Positions 1 to 13,500 of a stretch of 64,000 bases of DNA are shown in pieces. The position numbers and the translations under genes are program-made. This stretch comes from Choanephora cucurbitarum (Eukaryota; Mucoromycota; Mucoromycetes; Mucorales; Choanephoraceae): the NCBI GenBank assembly GCA_025331435.1, contig JAIWNI010000059.1:123774-187773 (forward strand). The letters run 5' to 3'. Within the stretch, counting starts at the first letter, position 1; each line of letters opens with the position of its first letter. The notes below the pieces were generated by a model. It had not been told where the DNA came from and did no database searches. It saw only the letters and a list, made by a program, of their open reading frames with translations.

Positions 1-1
1 C

Positions 2-559
2 AAACAAGGTGCTGTTCTTGAAGGAACTACAATACGAGGGCTACAAGTAAAAATGTGTATTTTACAAGACGGTAAGAAAATAGCAAAGGTTTGACCGGTA
101 AACTTTTTTTGTTTATCAATTTCTTTCTTTGAATCTATAGGTTCAGAACTCATGTGTCAATGGACTAACTGTAGTCAAAGCTTTGGTGACGAACAGCTTT
201 TGCAGAGACATGTATTATATGACCATCTTCCTTCGATCACAGCTCAAAGCAACTGTATGTGGATGGATTGTGACAAAGATAGTCAGTTTTCTGATCCAAA
301 CGAACTGACTTCGCACGTAAAAGACTCACACTTTGGAAGCTATATCGATACATCTGATGTTGAAGGCGTTTCTCTTGTGGCAGCTCAGCTACTCGAAGTA
401 TTATCAAAACACCCTACCAGTCATGTTTCTTTTATGCCCTATGAACAAGAGTTAATTATGATGACCAAAAAGAAGCCTCGACTTACTCCTTACATTGAGT
501 CTGTCTTTTCCAACTTTCGAGTGGGATCCTGTTCATCCAGTTGCTCTTCAATAAATTAG
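2..559 (+). CDS. C-terminal part of an ARID2/RSC9-like C2H2 zinc-finger protein (5' truncated by window)
   Basis: Only the last two exons are present: 2-71 and 141-559, joined over a 69-bp GTAAGA...TATAG intron in phase 1, then a TAA stop. The visible part has two C2H2-type fingers. The first begins CQWTNC and ends HVLYDH; the second begins CMWMDC and ends HVKDSH. A helical tail with the motif FMPYEQEL follows. This order resembles the C-terminus of ARID2/RSC9 subunits of SWI/SNF-type (PBAF/RSC) chromatin remodellers, where zinc fingers are followed by a 'PYE' helix. Those complexes act in the nucleus on nucleosomes. The ARID and RFX regions that would prove the assignment lie outside the window, so any other C2H2 transcription regulator remains possible. 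Confidence 0.55.
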
Positions 560-3500
560 ACCAGTCTGTTTCATCATAGCTTACAAAACCTCATTAGAGA
601 GAACAGATATATTTAGAGCCTTAGGTAATTAGTTAAGCCCCTAAGGCATGCGCACTCTTTTCACTGTTTGAAGCGTACACTTCTTATCTTGAAACGACCT
701 TCAATTGATAGAAGAAGAAAAAAACTCTGCTGTGAAGTAAATTTACTGAAAACAACTTGACAGATGAGTCTCATGAAGAGAAACGGACAAATGTTGAAAG
801 GTGCAATCTTGACCATGGTTAGGCACTAAGAAGAACACCAAGTGCTTTCTTACTGATAACAAGATCTACTTTGGATGCTCTGTGTCTATGAAAGGAATGT
901 GCCTTACAACTACTTTGTATTTCACGTCCTCCAACTCTTATCGGTATGGAAATCTTTTTGCGAGAGTCCAAAGACATCTATGAAATACTTTATGTCTGTC
1001 AAGTTGACTTTGACTATTTTGATTATGTCCAAGTAAGGTTACCATACTTGCGGAGAACACAGAAGTCTTGATTTGCTTAGAGAATTTTTGACCAAGAGAG
1101 CTCTCAAATCAACAAGTAAAAGAGGGGAGAGTTGTTTTGAGACTGTAAGAAGCAATAGTCAGAAGAGAACAAAGCTGGTTGATTCATTGCCGCAAAGTTG
1201 ATGAAGATGTTTTAGAAGAGGAATTTTGCTCGAAAAATCAAAGAGAAAGAGATTTGACGTTCGATGTGATTGTAGAAAAGATTTTTGCAAATACGCCATT
1301 GAAAAAAAGATAAAACTAAAGATATAGTTGATACCACAACTCCTGAAAGCATTCGCAAAGGTGAGCAAGCAACAAATGTTGTTAAGGTACATCTTTTTGG
1401 TCGCAGTTCGCAAAAAGTATCCAGCAGTAAGGCTAGGAATGTTCTAGATTTTCTCGCTAATAACAACAAAGCTGGCTGTGTTGCTATCAAAAATGATAAT
1501 GGCGATGATTGTGCGGACTATATGGGCAATGATGATTTGAACTACAACGATAGTATTTGGAAAACTGAACTTCCAGCACAAACAGTAACTGAGCTGAAAG
1601 ACTATTAGTATATATGAAAGACATTCAACAATTGACGAATATGACACCGCCGAAACGATAAAAAACAAGAAGCAATAGGAATACCCAATTGATCTCTTAC
1701 AGAAACGATTGGATATGTTGTAGATAACAAGTTCGTCTTCTGATTCAATCAAGGCACTAGTTGAAAATGTAGATGCAAAACAGCTGCAAGATTTATCTGA
1801 CAAAAGCTTACCAAGTTTCCTTTTCTTCTTTGGCTCTGCAAGCCTCATCAAGGAGATTGATACTTCAAGTGAACTAACTCCTCAACTTCCATGATATCTT
1901 TTAAATCGAAATACATGCTCCAACAAACGTCAAATACTCTTTGCATGATAGGATGTATGCCCTTAATGTGTGTGGTAGTTATTTTTGGACTGTAGGAAAT
2001 AACATAGTGGCGACGAAGATTGACAGTCCTCATAATGTTTGTAAACAAATTAATAGCCTTGGAAGGATTGATTTACATTCTGATCATCTTTCAAAATTAA
2101 GAAACACTCTGACTCTTTGTTAAAAGACAAAATGTGATTGTTTCAACTATCTTCGGCAATACGCGTTGTATCATAACTGCCTGGCTCAATTAAAGTTTAT
2201 ATTTTGTTGATTAAAGAAAACCTAGCATAGGCATCAATACTTCTTTATTTGCTCTTCTTTTTTTACCTAAAAAAAAGGGGGCTTCAATGCTTACTACCAT
2301 ATTTATCATTTGTAATAACTTAGCCGTCAAGAAAAGACGTTTTGGTAGGTATTACTTCATACAAAGAGCAATAAAACCCAAATGTAAAAAGCCCCTTTCA
2401 ACTGTTGGCCTTGCGAAGAAATTCTTTTGTGCTAGCACATGCCTTTCATCAATAGACCAAAAGAAGCAAAGTTGGTGACACCAAGTGTCAGCTATGTGTC
2501 AAAGCTGAACTTGACCATACTCATGAGCTTTATAAAATCGTTTTTTGCTGGTTATTTGCTTGGCACGTCTAAATGCTACTGTTAAAATTGAAGCAAATCA
2601 ACATCCCTCTTCATGACCTTCATACTCAAGCTTTTTTTTCATTTTCAATAAAACAATCAATCTCAAAGACCAGAAAAACAAGAAGCAGCAACTCGATTGT
2701 TGTGTTGACACTAAACATTTACATGCACCTTTCCTTGTCGTTTTCTACGTAAAACGAAACCAGTTTTGGTTGTTTGCGTTTGTATTCTTTCTTGGACTAG
2801 ATGTTGTTACGTGTATCAATATAAGGATCATTGTACTTTTTAGATTGACGTTTACATCAAACCAAATAAAATACCTTCAAACTCTAAAAAAAAAAAAGCA
2901 GTATACCGCCAAACAACAATCTAGCCATGTCATTTGAACGTACCAACTGAAAGCCTTGGAGGAATTTGGCTACAGTTGGAACTCAATACTGTCATAGGTT
3001 TGATATGGTCATACAATATGCCTCTTGACAAATGTAAACAAAATGAGAGCATATGTGTACCAATCATTTTTCTCTCAGCCCTTTGTGTGTATCCATCAAT
3101 GACTCTCAGAAAAGAACTTACCACAGCCATCTAAAGAATTCGATGAAAGAAAAAGGCCATGTGTTACTTTAGTCTAGCAAACGTATGTTTATGAGCGAAA
3201 ACAGCAATGACGCAATGCAATCCTCCTTCAAGTAGTCGTGTTTCTGTAGATCGTAGGTCAAGAGCATTTTCAATCACAAGTAGAGAAGAGAAAAAAGTAA
3301 AGCGACATTATCCTTATTGTAGATACATTTGATTAAGTGTCAATCGAAGCTTGAAATCTACGAAATATCGGATTCGCTTTCCGGGTATGTATTACCTTCG
3401 AAAACCATTCTTTCATTCAGCAAGCAAACACTTTAATACTTTATTGATTATCAGCATAGTTCTGTTATATTTGGGCTCTATTCTCTTTCAAATCTTGCAG

Positions 3501-4393
3501 TACTTTGTTAATTTTGAATCAATAACATAGTATCTAGCAGTATGCTGATATCATTATAAGAGATAGTTTTTTCTTACTTTTAGTCGGCTAATCAACTCAA
3601 GAGTTTAAGGTTAACAACCTTTCGAGTCACTTTGACAACTTGCTTGTGAGAGCTGGACTTCAAGCCATACTTTACGGGAACTACTTAGATCGAATGAGTA
3701 TGCAAGAGTCGTGACAATCTAGAAGATGGCTTTCAAGAAGTTATTAGCCAAAGCAAAATAGAAAATCGAAAGGGTATGGTCAACTACCAATCTTGTTTAT
3801 TTTGTCCTTTCAATGAAGTGTGCCTACTTTCTAGCATATCACCGACATGAAGCAAGAGGCTGTCTATGTACATCAATAAAACGTTTATGGCAATGTGTCT
3901 TTACAAAACATTCCAAAACTAACTCATATTAAGCATATAATCAGGCATAAAGCACATATTGAATTTTCGCTTTCTGTAGTCATTAGCAAACACTTCACAA
4001 AGACTGAATTATTCAATACAGTTATGCTATTCACATCAAAGTAAAGGACTGAAAAGCATGAGCTTACTCAGGAAATGGTTGGCACTGACAACTTGGTATC
4101 TAATAGTGCATATCAGGCATTTGATGAATGATCTTGAGCGATACAAACAAATCAAAACAATCTTTTCCTAACTCATTTTGTGTGCATAATGCTTTCACAT
4201 CTTTGGTTAACTCTCTCATTTTATTGTGTCATTTTTTTTTTGGGTACTCGTACAAATTAAGTCACCGCTTACTCATTTACTTCGGAAAAACCAGTTGAGT
4301 TGCTTGGCTGAATTTTTTATTTTCTCCTTTCTTTTTTGTTTCTTCTTTATTTCTTTATCACCATATCATTCCTTTCTTTTCCTCTCGTTTAGC
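560..4393. other. Gene-poor spacer of about 3.8 kb
   Basis: There is no intact gene. ORFs are short, lack splice context and have skewed AT-rich composition. One piece (about 1180-1896) reads as a decayed protein gene and is listed separately. The last 200 bp before the SH3-RA gene are pyrimidine-rich (TTTTTCTT runs), as expected for a fungal promoter. Confidence 0.6.
1180..1896 (+). pseudogene. Decayed protein-coding relic of unknown family
   Basis: Several protein-like plus-strand stretches follow each other in shifting frames. One is basic, with DVRCDCRKDFCKYAIEKK. The next is a 101-codon open stretch (1303-1608) containing ATNVVKVHLFGRSSQKVSS and an acidic ND-rich part. The last, at about 1720-1893, contains ALVENVDAKQLQDLSDKS. 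The open stretch has no start codon and the pieces are separated by stops and frame changes, which suggests an old gene or element broken by indels. I do not recognise the family. The overlapping minus-strand ORFs look like hydrophobic shadows. Confidence 0.3.
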
Positions 4394-6928
4394 ATGTCAA
4401 GAAACTTGACAATCAACACAACCGATCGTTCACAGAAAAAGTGGAGTCCTTCTCCTGATATGGCTATCAGAGAAGAGGACGGTGACGAAGACTCAACGAC
4501 ACCTTCGCAACACCTTATTGAAGACGAGGAAGACGAAGAAGAAGAGGACGAAGAAGAAGAAGAGGAAGAAGATGGCTCTGATTTTACTTCATCGCCTAGT
4601 ATTCCTGATGAAAACATCAATTTTGATCTAGTATACACCCTCCATACATTCGAAGCTACTGTAGACGGACAGGCATCCGTTAAAAAAGGAGATGCACTTA
4701 CATTATTGGACGACTCCAACTCATACTGGTGGCTGATTAGAGATCTAAAGACATCAGAAGTAGGCTATATTCCTGCAGAAAATATTGAAACGCCATTTGA
4801 GAGATTAGCCAGATTAAACAAGCACCGCAATGTAGAAGTAGGTTGATATAGGTTGAAGTGAATCAATGCATATACTGATCAAAACAATAGTTGACTTCAT
4901 TGGAACAAGCTATACATTATATCGACAAAGTGCCTGAAAAAGCTGCCTTGAAAAAGAAAAAGGTACTGCTCTCTACTTCGTTGGACGTTCAGCTTCAAGT
5001 TCTTTTCACAGGTGAAAACGACGATGACATAGAAGATGAAGCTTATGAAACTTGGAGAGAAGAGATGCTTGACGATGAAGACAATGTTGACGATGACAAG
5101 AATGATAGTCAAGAGAGTGATGTACAGCCAGTAACTGCAGCAAATCCCAAAGACGATAAATTGCCAATAAAGCAGCAGATCGACAACAAAACAAATAGCA
5201 CCAACGATCAAAGCAACACCAAAGCACTTCCTTTGATAGGAAATGAATTAGACCAAAATCAGGAGTCGCCTCAAGAAGTGACTATTAACAATCATGCAGG
5301 CCCGACTCGGCAATCAGCACGTGAGGACTCAGCCAACTCCAAAGTATTGCGGGTCTATGCAGGCAATGTGGATGTAGGTGCCTCTTATTATTCTGTTCGG
5401 GTGACGGAAACGACGAGTGTAGATGAACTCTTGACAAGCGCAATGGAGAAGTTTCATATTTCACAACTGGAGACACAACAAGGGCGTCATTTTGGCAAAC
5501 ATAGCTGTATTGAATACTATTTGACAGTCAAGACACGAGACGGCGACGAGATGATTCTAGATCCACAAGATAGGCCTTATGCTATTCATGAATCGTTGAC
5601 AGCTCACTTGACAACACCTATGCCATCTCTGACTCAATTAAGACAGTTTGCCTCTGGAAACGATTACGTGAAGCGAAAGAAGAAGAGAGTGTCTAGCGAG
5701 TTTTCCCTTCAGTTCTTTATGCACAAGCGAATCAAGCGTGTCAACGACAAGAGTGGACAAATTCATATCAAGGTCTCTTTGATGACATTGGCCAGTACAC
5801 CTGTTACTGAAAAAATGAATGCCATCAAGAAGATGACTGCGCTTGGAAGATTTGGAAAGAAGAAAGCTGGGAAAAAGGAAATTGCAAAACCTGAAAGGAT
5901 CGACAAATTAATTGCTACTCCCACCAGCATCACTATTTCTGAATTAACCTCAATTGCTCTTACTAAATTCCACATTATTTCAGACAAAAACCAACCTCAT
6001 TCATATCGTCTAATGCTCAATATCAATGGCAAAGGTAACAGTCTTTTTTTTTTAAAACTTTTGACCTTTCACTCATGCTTCTCTCATCATTTTGTATCTA
6101 TAGACACTTTGTTAGAACCCAGTTATTCTTTATCTGATGTGTTGGAAAACGTAAAAAGCAGTACAAACGAAAAACTATTCATATTGCACAATCCTTTTCA
6201 TTCGACACAGGGTCAATTGACAACTTCTTTATCATCACCTACAAAAGCAACAACCTCAAGTAAGGTTTTTCCTGAAACTTCTGCTCACAATCGCAATCAT
6301 TACTTATATCGAGGTCATCCAGTTATGACTCGTCTAGATAACAATACAGAAGCTATTTTGAAGCGCATTAATGTGGCCCTAGAGTCATTCGAAGCACCTC
6401 GATCACCTTCTGCAGCGTCATCTCCAAAGATAAATACTATCAATTTTGCTTCTCCTATGTCTGTATCTCGTAGTCAAGATGGGATCGACATTCATTTACC
6501 ACATGGATTATTACGCAGTACAGAACTGGCAGACAAAAAGACACAGTACTCGCTGATGAAGTTTCCCAATACACTTGTACTTCAAAAAGTTTTGCCTGAG
6601 TCTGCTAGCAGCAGTAGCAGCAGCAGTAATGACAAATCATACACACACCATAAAAAAGCATCTATTTCGGGAGAAGAGATGGCTGCTTTGATCAGATATG
6701 GATCACAATACCTTGACGCTTATGATGCAGCTAATAAGCCTTCTGCAACTTATCCAATAAGTCGTTTACTTGGAGAAAAGGACTCTTCTGGTAAAAGCCT
6801 TTCAAGTTTGGAAGATTTAGAAAAGGTTGGTATTTGATAGTGACAGAAAAGAATGAATGCAACTAACGACGGTCCTCTTTTTTTATTCAAAGGAATTTCA
6901 ACGCATTATCTCCTCACATTCATGTTAA
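4394..6928 (+). CDS. Bud14/Tea4-like SH3 and Ras-association domain protein
   Basis: Four exons: 4394-4837, 4891-6034, 6104-6825 and 6893-6928, giving 781 residues. The start is the ATG opening MSRNLTIN. An acidic Glu/Asp run lies at residues 42-61. An SH3 domain (about 78-133) carries the ALYDY-like YTLHTFEA, the YWW motif and GYIPAENIE, followed by the RLARLNKHRN box typical of fungal Bud14/Tea4 proteins. Two Ras-association-like folds follow, starting near residues 300 and 440. Bud14/Tea4 proteins work at the cell cortex with type-1 phosphatase and formins to set polarity; the same role here is inferred. Intron 2 is 69 bp and free of stops, so it reads through in frame. The last exon is only 36 bp and adds EFQRIISSHSC; it rests on a good branch site (ACTAACG) but a weak GTTGGT donor. 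Without it the protein ends ...EKVGI. Confidence 0.8.
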
Positions 6929-7798
6929 ATCCATTTCATACACATTCATATTCTCTATATACATATCCTATCTTATTTTATTATTCCACTATATGCATTT
7001 TCTTCTGCCTCTCATCAATCCGCCAGCTTAAGGAAAGATGGTGAAGGAAGAAATTGCACTCTAAATGTATATTGCCATATCCATCATCTCTTTCTAATCA
7101 TATATCTATCTATCTCTCTACTTATCATTCTACATATATATCTATTAAACAGGAAAAAAAACTGCATACATCACATCTATTCTAGTTGCTCAACTCTATC
7201 TGTTTACGCTAAATAACCTTGATTGTGTTCAGCTGTCTCATGATTCCAAAGTTTATTGAGATCCTTTAGCCTCACTCGAATCAGTTGAATCCGATTCAAC
7301 TATTGGACCAAAACCAAACACAACTCTCTCAAATAAGCAAAACAATAAAGAGTGAATACCTAGCCAGAACAGAACAACTCCAAAAGCTAGGAAGACACAT
7401 AATTGGATAACACCAAGATATACCCTCTCAGTAAAAAAAAAAAAGCTAGATGTGGAGATTTTCGCATCACAGCCAATTGATCATCCAATCAGCTTTCGCC
7501 AATCAATTTAGCTTTGTCATGATGGAAGAATATTTAAAGTCAAAAAAGTGTTCAAAAGGGTTTGATGGGCATGTAAAGTGAACACTACCCAACATAAAGC
7601 TTCAAAAAAGAAAGAAGAAGTAGTTAGGACTCTACAAGAGAATGCGTTCTTTTCTTAGTCATTTGAAGATGCTTTGATCATCAGAACATGTCTCTTTTAG
7701 CATTACTCATAGACTATTCTTTTGAGTTTCAAATATACATAATCCAAAATGTGGAGACAAATCATCTGTGAGCTTTGGGCATGTGAAATTCAAGCGAA
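6929..7798. other. Intergenic spacer
   Basis: AT-rich spacer holding the 3' UTR of the SH3-RA gene and the promoter of the acyl-CoA dehydrogenase gene. No coding or repeat structure was seen. Confidence 0.6.
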
Positions 7799-7806
7799 TA
7801 TAAATA
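7799..7806 (+). promoter_or_regulatory. TATA box of the acyl-CoA dehydrogenase gene
   Basis: TATAAATA lies 73 bp before the start codon and is followed by a TTTCCCCTTCCCC / CTTTTTC pyrimidine stretch typical of fungal transcription start regions. Confidence 0.5.
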
Positions 7807-7879
7807 ATCTTACTTTCAGTTTCCCCTTCCCCTCTTTTTCTTTTGTATCTTTCTCTTATCTCACTCATCAAATCTAACT

Positions 7880-9529
7880 ATGTTGCGCTCAGCTTCTCGT
7901 TCTATTAACTTGGTTTCACGTACTGCTACAAAGAGGTAAAAAAAGAGATTTGTTTCTATCGGTTGGAATACTCAGTATTTATCTAACACGTCAAACCAGG
8001 GCTTTTACTCAATCTGCTATTGCCCGCAACGCAGTAGGTCTTCCTACTTCTCTTCAATCTTTTACCGAAGAAGAGTTGATGTTGAAGGATACAGGTAACT
8101 AAAGATAACACTGTGCCTATCTTCAAGCTGACCAAGTGTATCTTTTTCTTTTTTGTTACATAGTTGCCAAGTTTGCTCAGGAAGTAGTAAAGCCAAAGGT
8201 ATTTGAAATGGATGAGTCTGAGAAGTTAGACAGTGGCGTTTTGAAAGCCCTTTTTGATCAAGGCGTAAGTAACATCTTCGAATACATTGACAGAATATCA
8301 AGATCCTTATCTCTCTTTATTTTTATAACTAAAGCTTATGGGTATCGAGACTGATGCTGAATATGATGGTTCTAACTGTTCTTTCACTTCTGCTATCATT
8401 GCCATCGAAGGTAGGTTTGTTGTATATTCTTATAACAATTCAGTATCTAAATCACTTTCAACTATCCAGAACTTGCCAAGGTGGATCCTGCTGTAAGTGT
8501 GGTGTGTGACGTTCAGGTAAGAGATTGATTACAGTTCACAAAAGGATCAGCCTACTAAACAGACATACTGTTACTCTTTTGGTACATCAGAACACACTAG
8601 TTGGTACACTTGTCCGTAAATATGGTACTGAAGACATCAAAAGCAAGTTCTTGTCCAAGCTGTCTACTGGCTCTGTGGGTTGTTTCTGTTTATCTGAGGC
8701 TGGTTCTGGCTCAGATGCTTTTGCCCTTCAAACACGTGCTGTCGAAAAGGATGATCATTATGTGCTTAATGGTTCAAAGATGTGGATCACAAACTCTGGA
8801 GAAGCTGATATCTTCTTAGTTTTTGCTAATGTGTAAGTCAAAGATATGCTCATAAAAAAAGAAAGAAAGGAATAACTGACTAATGTGCACATATACAGTG
8901 ACCCCTCTAAAGGATATAAGGGTATTACATGTTTTGTTGTTGAAAAAGATATGGGTGTTCAAGTCGCTAAGAAAGAAATCAAGTTGGGTATTCGCGCTTC
9001 TTCAACTTGTGTCCTTAACTTTGATGACATCCGAGTACCCAAGGAAAACATTCTTGGTGAAGTAGGCAAGGGATACAAGTATGCTATTGAAATCTTGAAC
9101 GAAGGTCGTATTGGTATTGCTGCTCAAATGGTAGGTACTGCACAAGGTGCCTTTGACATTGCTTTGCCATACCTTTTCCAACGCAAGCAATTCAACCAAT
9201 ACATCGGTGACTTCCAATCAATGCAGCACCAATATGCTGAAATTGCTATCGAGATCGAAGCAGCTCGTCTCTTGACCTATAACGCTGCTCGTATGAAAGA
9301 AGAAGGTAGAAGCTTTGTTAAGGAAGCAGCTATGGCCAAGTACTACGCCTCTCAAGTAGCTGAGCGTGCCGCTAGCAAGGCCATTGAATGGTGTGGTGGT
9401 GTTGGATTTACTCGTGAATTAGGTGTTGAAAAGTTCTATAGAGATGCTAAGATTGGTTCCATCTATGAAGGCACAAGCAACATTCAATTACAAACCATTG
9501 CTAAATTGGTATCTGCCGATTACAAATAA
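7880..9529 (+). CDS. Short/branched-chain acyl-CoA dehydrogenase, mitochondrial
   Basis: Seven exons: 7880-7935, 8000-8094, 8164-8264, 8335-8410, 8470-8516, 8591-8832 and 8899-9529. All phases agree and give 415 residues. The first 30 or so residues are rich in Arg, Ser and Thr with no acids, a typical mitochondrial presequence. The enzyme oxidises acyl-CoA to 2-enoyl-CoA with FAD and passes electrons to ETF. Visible signatures are [14 protein letters not shown] (FAD/substrate loop), [32 protein letters not shown] [13 protein letters not shown] and YEGTSNIQL, whose Glu is the expected catalytic base. The order and wording match animal ACADSB (2-methyl-branched and short chains) better than medium- or very-long-chain enzymes, so a role in isoleucine/valine breakdown or beta-oxidation is inferred. 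Chain specificity cannot be proved from sequence. Confidence 0.92.
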
Positions 9530-10594
9530 TTAGAGAGAAAAAAGCAAAAAAATAAAAATAAAACAAAACACTGTTTTGCTTAGAATATAATCAGTAATAT
9601 AGTAGATCTCTAAAGAGCCAAGACGATTTTTCCTTGAAAGAAAAAAAGAAGAAAGGAGGACAATGGAATAAACATAAAAAACCTTGCAAATCAAGCTTTT
9701 ATGTTTTGCTTAAGAATATGTTGTTGATAGTAAAGCAACGATTACAGTCTCAAAAAGAAAGCTCGTTCTGTAATGACTTTACTTCCCTGTCTAAACTGAA
9801 CTGATACTTGCAGGAGTTTATTAGATATCTTTCAGTAGATAATATCGGTTGCTCTGAGTTAAGCAATTAGACACGGCTGTTGATGAAATGAGACCTATAT
9901 GAACACAATCACTTTAGACATCATCAGCTCAAGATATTAGTGCAATTCGGGCCGATTAACATGGACTGTGATTTTGTGGTTTATGTCTATACATCGATTG
10001 TTGGCAATATAGTATGTTCACATGCATCATACAGCAATATTTTTGTATCTTGAACTGTGGGAACTCAGAATTCATTCAGTAATATTAGTAAGCTAAATAG
10101 TCGCAAATGTGAATCAAGTCAATGCCTTTCGCTCGTCTGACCAAACAAACGGTCTTTCTAAGCACTCTATATGAAAAAAAAAAGAAAGGATATGGCATAT
10201 CTGTTGAAATGGTCAAAATGCAAAATAAAAAGGAAAATCAGGTAAATTACCTGCGGGACGAGAATGCGGTATGAGAGGGCGGGAGGTGATTGATGGCTAT
10301 TTCAACTTTCGGAGATGACGTCGAGTAGACTTATTACTTTCCCTTTCTGACTATTCCGTCCTCTTTCTCTTCTTTTCTTTACCTGACTTTTTTCTTTTTA
10401 CCTCTCACTTTCTCTCTGTACTTTGTGCTTTTTCTTCTCAAGAAAAAAAAATATATATAGATACTTTTTTGCACTGCTTGTATTTGTTTACACTGGCACA
10501 AGAAAATAGAGAAAATAAAGAAAAGTAAGCTTAATAATTACCAGTTATCAGAAACACGAAATTCTCATCTTATTCTCCCGAAAACTAGAACAAG
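9530..10594. other. Intergenic spacer with clathrin promoter
   Basis: About 1.06 kb between two plus-strand genes. The distal 200 bp are CTTT-rich and contain an ATATATATA element near 10450, a plausible clathrin promoter. No gene is visible. Confidence 0.6.
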
Positions 10595-13500
10595 ATGAGT
10601 GAACAACTACCTATTAAATTTCAAGAACATGCACAAGTAAGTCGATCGACATTCCTGGTCTTTTCCATCACTGACCTGAATTGTTCATCTAGCTCCAAAA
10701 TCTTGGTGTGAATGCGGCCAGTATTGGCTTCAATACCTTGACTATGGAATCGGATAGATTTATCTGTGTTCGGGAACAAGTGAACAATCAGAACCAGGTT
10801 GTCATCATTGATTTATCCAACAACAATGAAATCACTCGTCGTCCTATTACAGCTGACTCTGTCATTATGCACCCAAAGACTAAGATTATGGCCCTTAAAG
10901 GTAAAACAAAACGAGAAACAATAATACCCAGTAAACTCATGTACCTCTATCAGCACAAAGACAACTTCAAGTGTTTAACCTGGAGACAAAGTCTAAGCTC
11001 AAATCACACATGATGGGCGAAGATGTTGTGTTCTGGAAGTGGTTAGACCTCAAGACTATTGGTCTTGTCACAGAACACTGTGTTTATCGTTGGTCTATTG
11101 AAGGCGACTCAGCTCCTCAAAAGATATTTGATAGACATGGTAGTTTGACTGGATGTCAAATCATCAACCTCCGTGCCTCTGCTGATGAGAAATGGTACGT
11201 GCTTGTCGGTATTTCTGCTAGAGATGGTCGTGTTGCTGGCTCTATGCAACTTTACTCTAGAGAGCGTGGTGTCAGTCAACCTATTGAAGGTCATGCTGCT
11301 GCCTTTGCCGAGCTTACTCTTCAAGATGCCTCCAGTCCTACCAAATTGTTTACATTTGCTGTCCGTACAGCCAATATGAGCGCAAAGGTAAATACTGATA
11401 AAAGAGGGAGAGAGAAAGAAAAATCAGGCAATAACATTGTATTTTTTATTGATTCATTAGCTTCAAGTCATTGAAGTTGACCATGCTGAAGGCAACCCTC
11501 CATTCCAAAAGAAGGCTGTCGAAGTCTTCTTCCCACCTGAAGCTGCTACTGATTTCCCAGTTGCCATGCAAATTAGTCACAAGTATGGTGTCATTTTCTT
11601 GGTCACCAAGATGGGCTTCATCCACCTTTACGATCTTGAAAGTGGTACCTGTATTTACATGAACAGAATCAGTAGCGAAACTATTTTTGTTACAGCCGAG
11701 TATGATCCTACATCTGGTATTATTGGTGTCAACAAGAAGGGCCAGGTAAACTAGGATTTTGAACAGAAAAAGAAGGAAAAATTCTAATTCTCTTGAAAAA
11801 AAAAGGTTCTTTCTGTCTCCTTAGATGAGAACAACATCATTCCTTATATTCTTAACACTTTAAGCAACACCGATTTGGCTCTCAAGTTAGCCTCGCGTGG
11901 TGGTCTTTCTGGTGCTGATGACTTGTACGTTGCTCGTTTCAATCAATTGTTTGCTACCGGCAACTTCACTGAGGCTGCCAAGGTTGCTGCCTCCTCTCCT
12001 CGTGTATGTATTGAACTCGATCGAGGGAATGATTTTATCGTTTAGCATGAAATGCTAATTGGAATTTATTCAATGTTTATTAGGGTATTCTTCGTACAAC
12101 CGAGACGATTGAGAAGTTCAGACAAATTCCTGCTCAACCCAATTCACTTCCACCTATCTTGCAATACTTTGGTACACTTCTTGAAAAGGGTGTTCTCAAC
12201 AAATACGAATCATTGGAACTTGCTAAGCCTATCTTAACACAAAACCGTAAGCCTCTTTTAGAAAAGTGGTTGAAGGAAGATAAATTGCAATGTAGCGAAG
12301 AACTCGGTGATTTCGTCAAACAATACGATTCACTTCTAGCCTTGTCTGTATATTTGCGTGCCGAAGTACCTAACAAGGTTGTCCTTTGTATGGCCGAGAA
12401 CCGTCAGTACGATAAGATTTTGGCCTACGCTAAGACAGTTGGGTACACACCTGATTATGCTTCTCTCCTTTACAACATTGCTCGCGTTGATCCTGACAAG
12501 GCTGCCGAGTTTGCCACTACTTTGACAACTGACGAGAACGGTCCTTTGATTGATCCAGTTAAAGTAGCAGATGTTTTCCAATCACAAAACATGGTTCCTC
12601 AAGCTACTACATATCTGTTGGAATATTTGAAGGGTGATAGAGAAGAGGATGCTGCACTTCAAACTCGTGTGCTTGAAATGAACTTGATTCATGCTCCTCA
12701 AGTTGCTGATGCTATCATGGGCACAGGTATGCTTAACCACTATGATAAGGTTGTTATTGGTAACTTGTGTGAAAAGGCTGGTTTATACCAACGTGTAAGT
12801 AAATTTCATATAATCAAAAAATCAGCAACTTATCTCTCTTTTTGGTAGGCTCTTGAACACTACACCGATATTCATGACATTAAGCGTATCATCCCTCACA
12901 CACATTTGATGCAGGCCGAATGGCTTGTTAACTATTTCGGTCAACTTTCTGTTGATCAAACCTTGGATTGCTTAAAGGAAATGCTCAACATCAATCTCCG
13001 TCAAAACCTTCAAATTGTAGTCCAAATCTCTATCAAATACTCTGATTTGCTTCAACCTCATAACATCATTGATCTCTTTGAATCATACAAGAGCAACGAA
13101 GGTCTTTACTATTATCTCGGTTCTATCGTAAATGTCAGCCAAGACGGCCTTGTCCACTTCAAGTACATCCAAGCTGCTTGTCGCACTGGCAACATTCGCG
13201 AAGCTGAACGTATTTGTCGTGAAAGTACCTACTATGATGCTGAGAAGGTTAAGAACTTTTTGAAGGAAGCCAAATTGAGCGACCAATTACCTCTTATTAT
13301 TGTATGTGATCGTTTCAATTTTGTCCATGATCTTGTTCTTTACCTCTACCACAACAACCTGCACAGCTTTATTGAAACTTACGTGCAGAAGGTCAACCCT
13401 TCTCGTACACCTGAAGTCATTGGTGGCCTCTTGGATGTTGGTTGCGATGAAGACACTATCAAGAATTTGCTTTTGTCTATCCAAGGTGATCTTCCTGTTG

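Noticed and set aside
4366..4719. Ser-rich minus-strand ORF
   Set aside because: Complement of the acidic Glu/Asp run of the SH3-RA protein.
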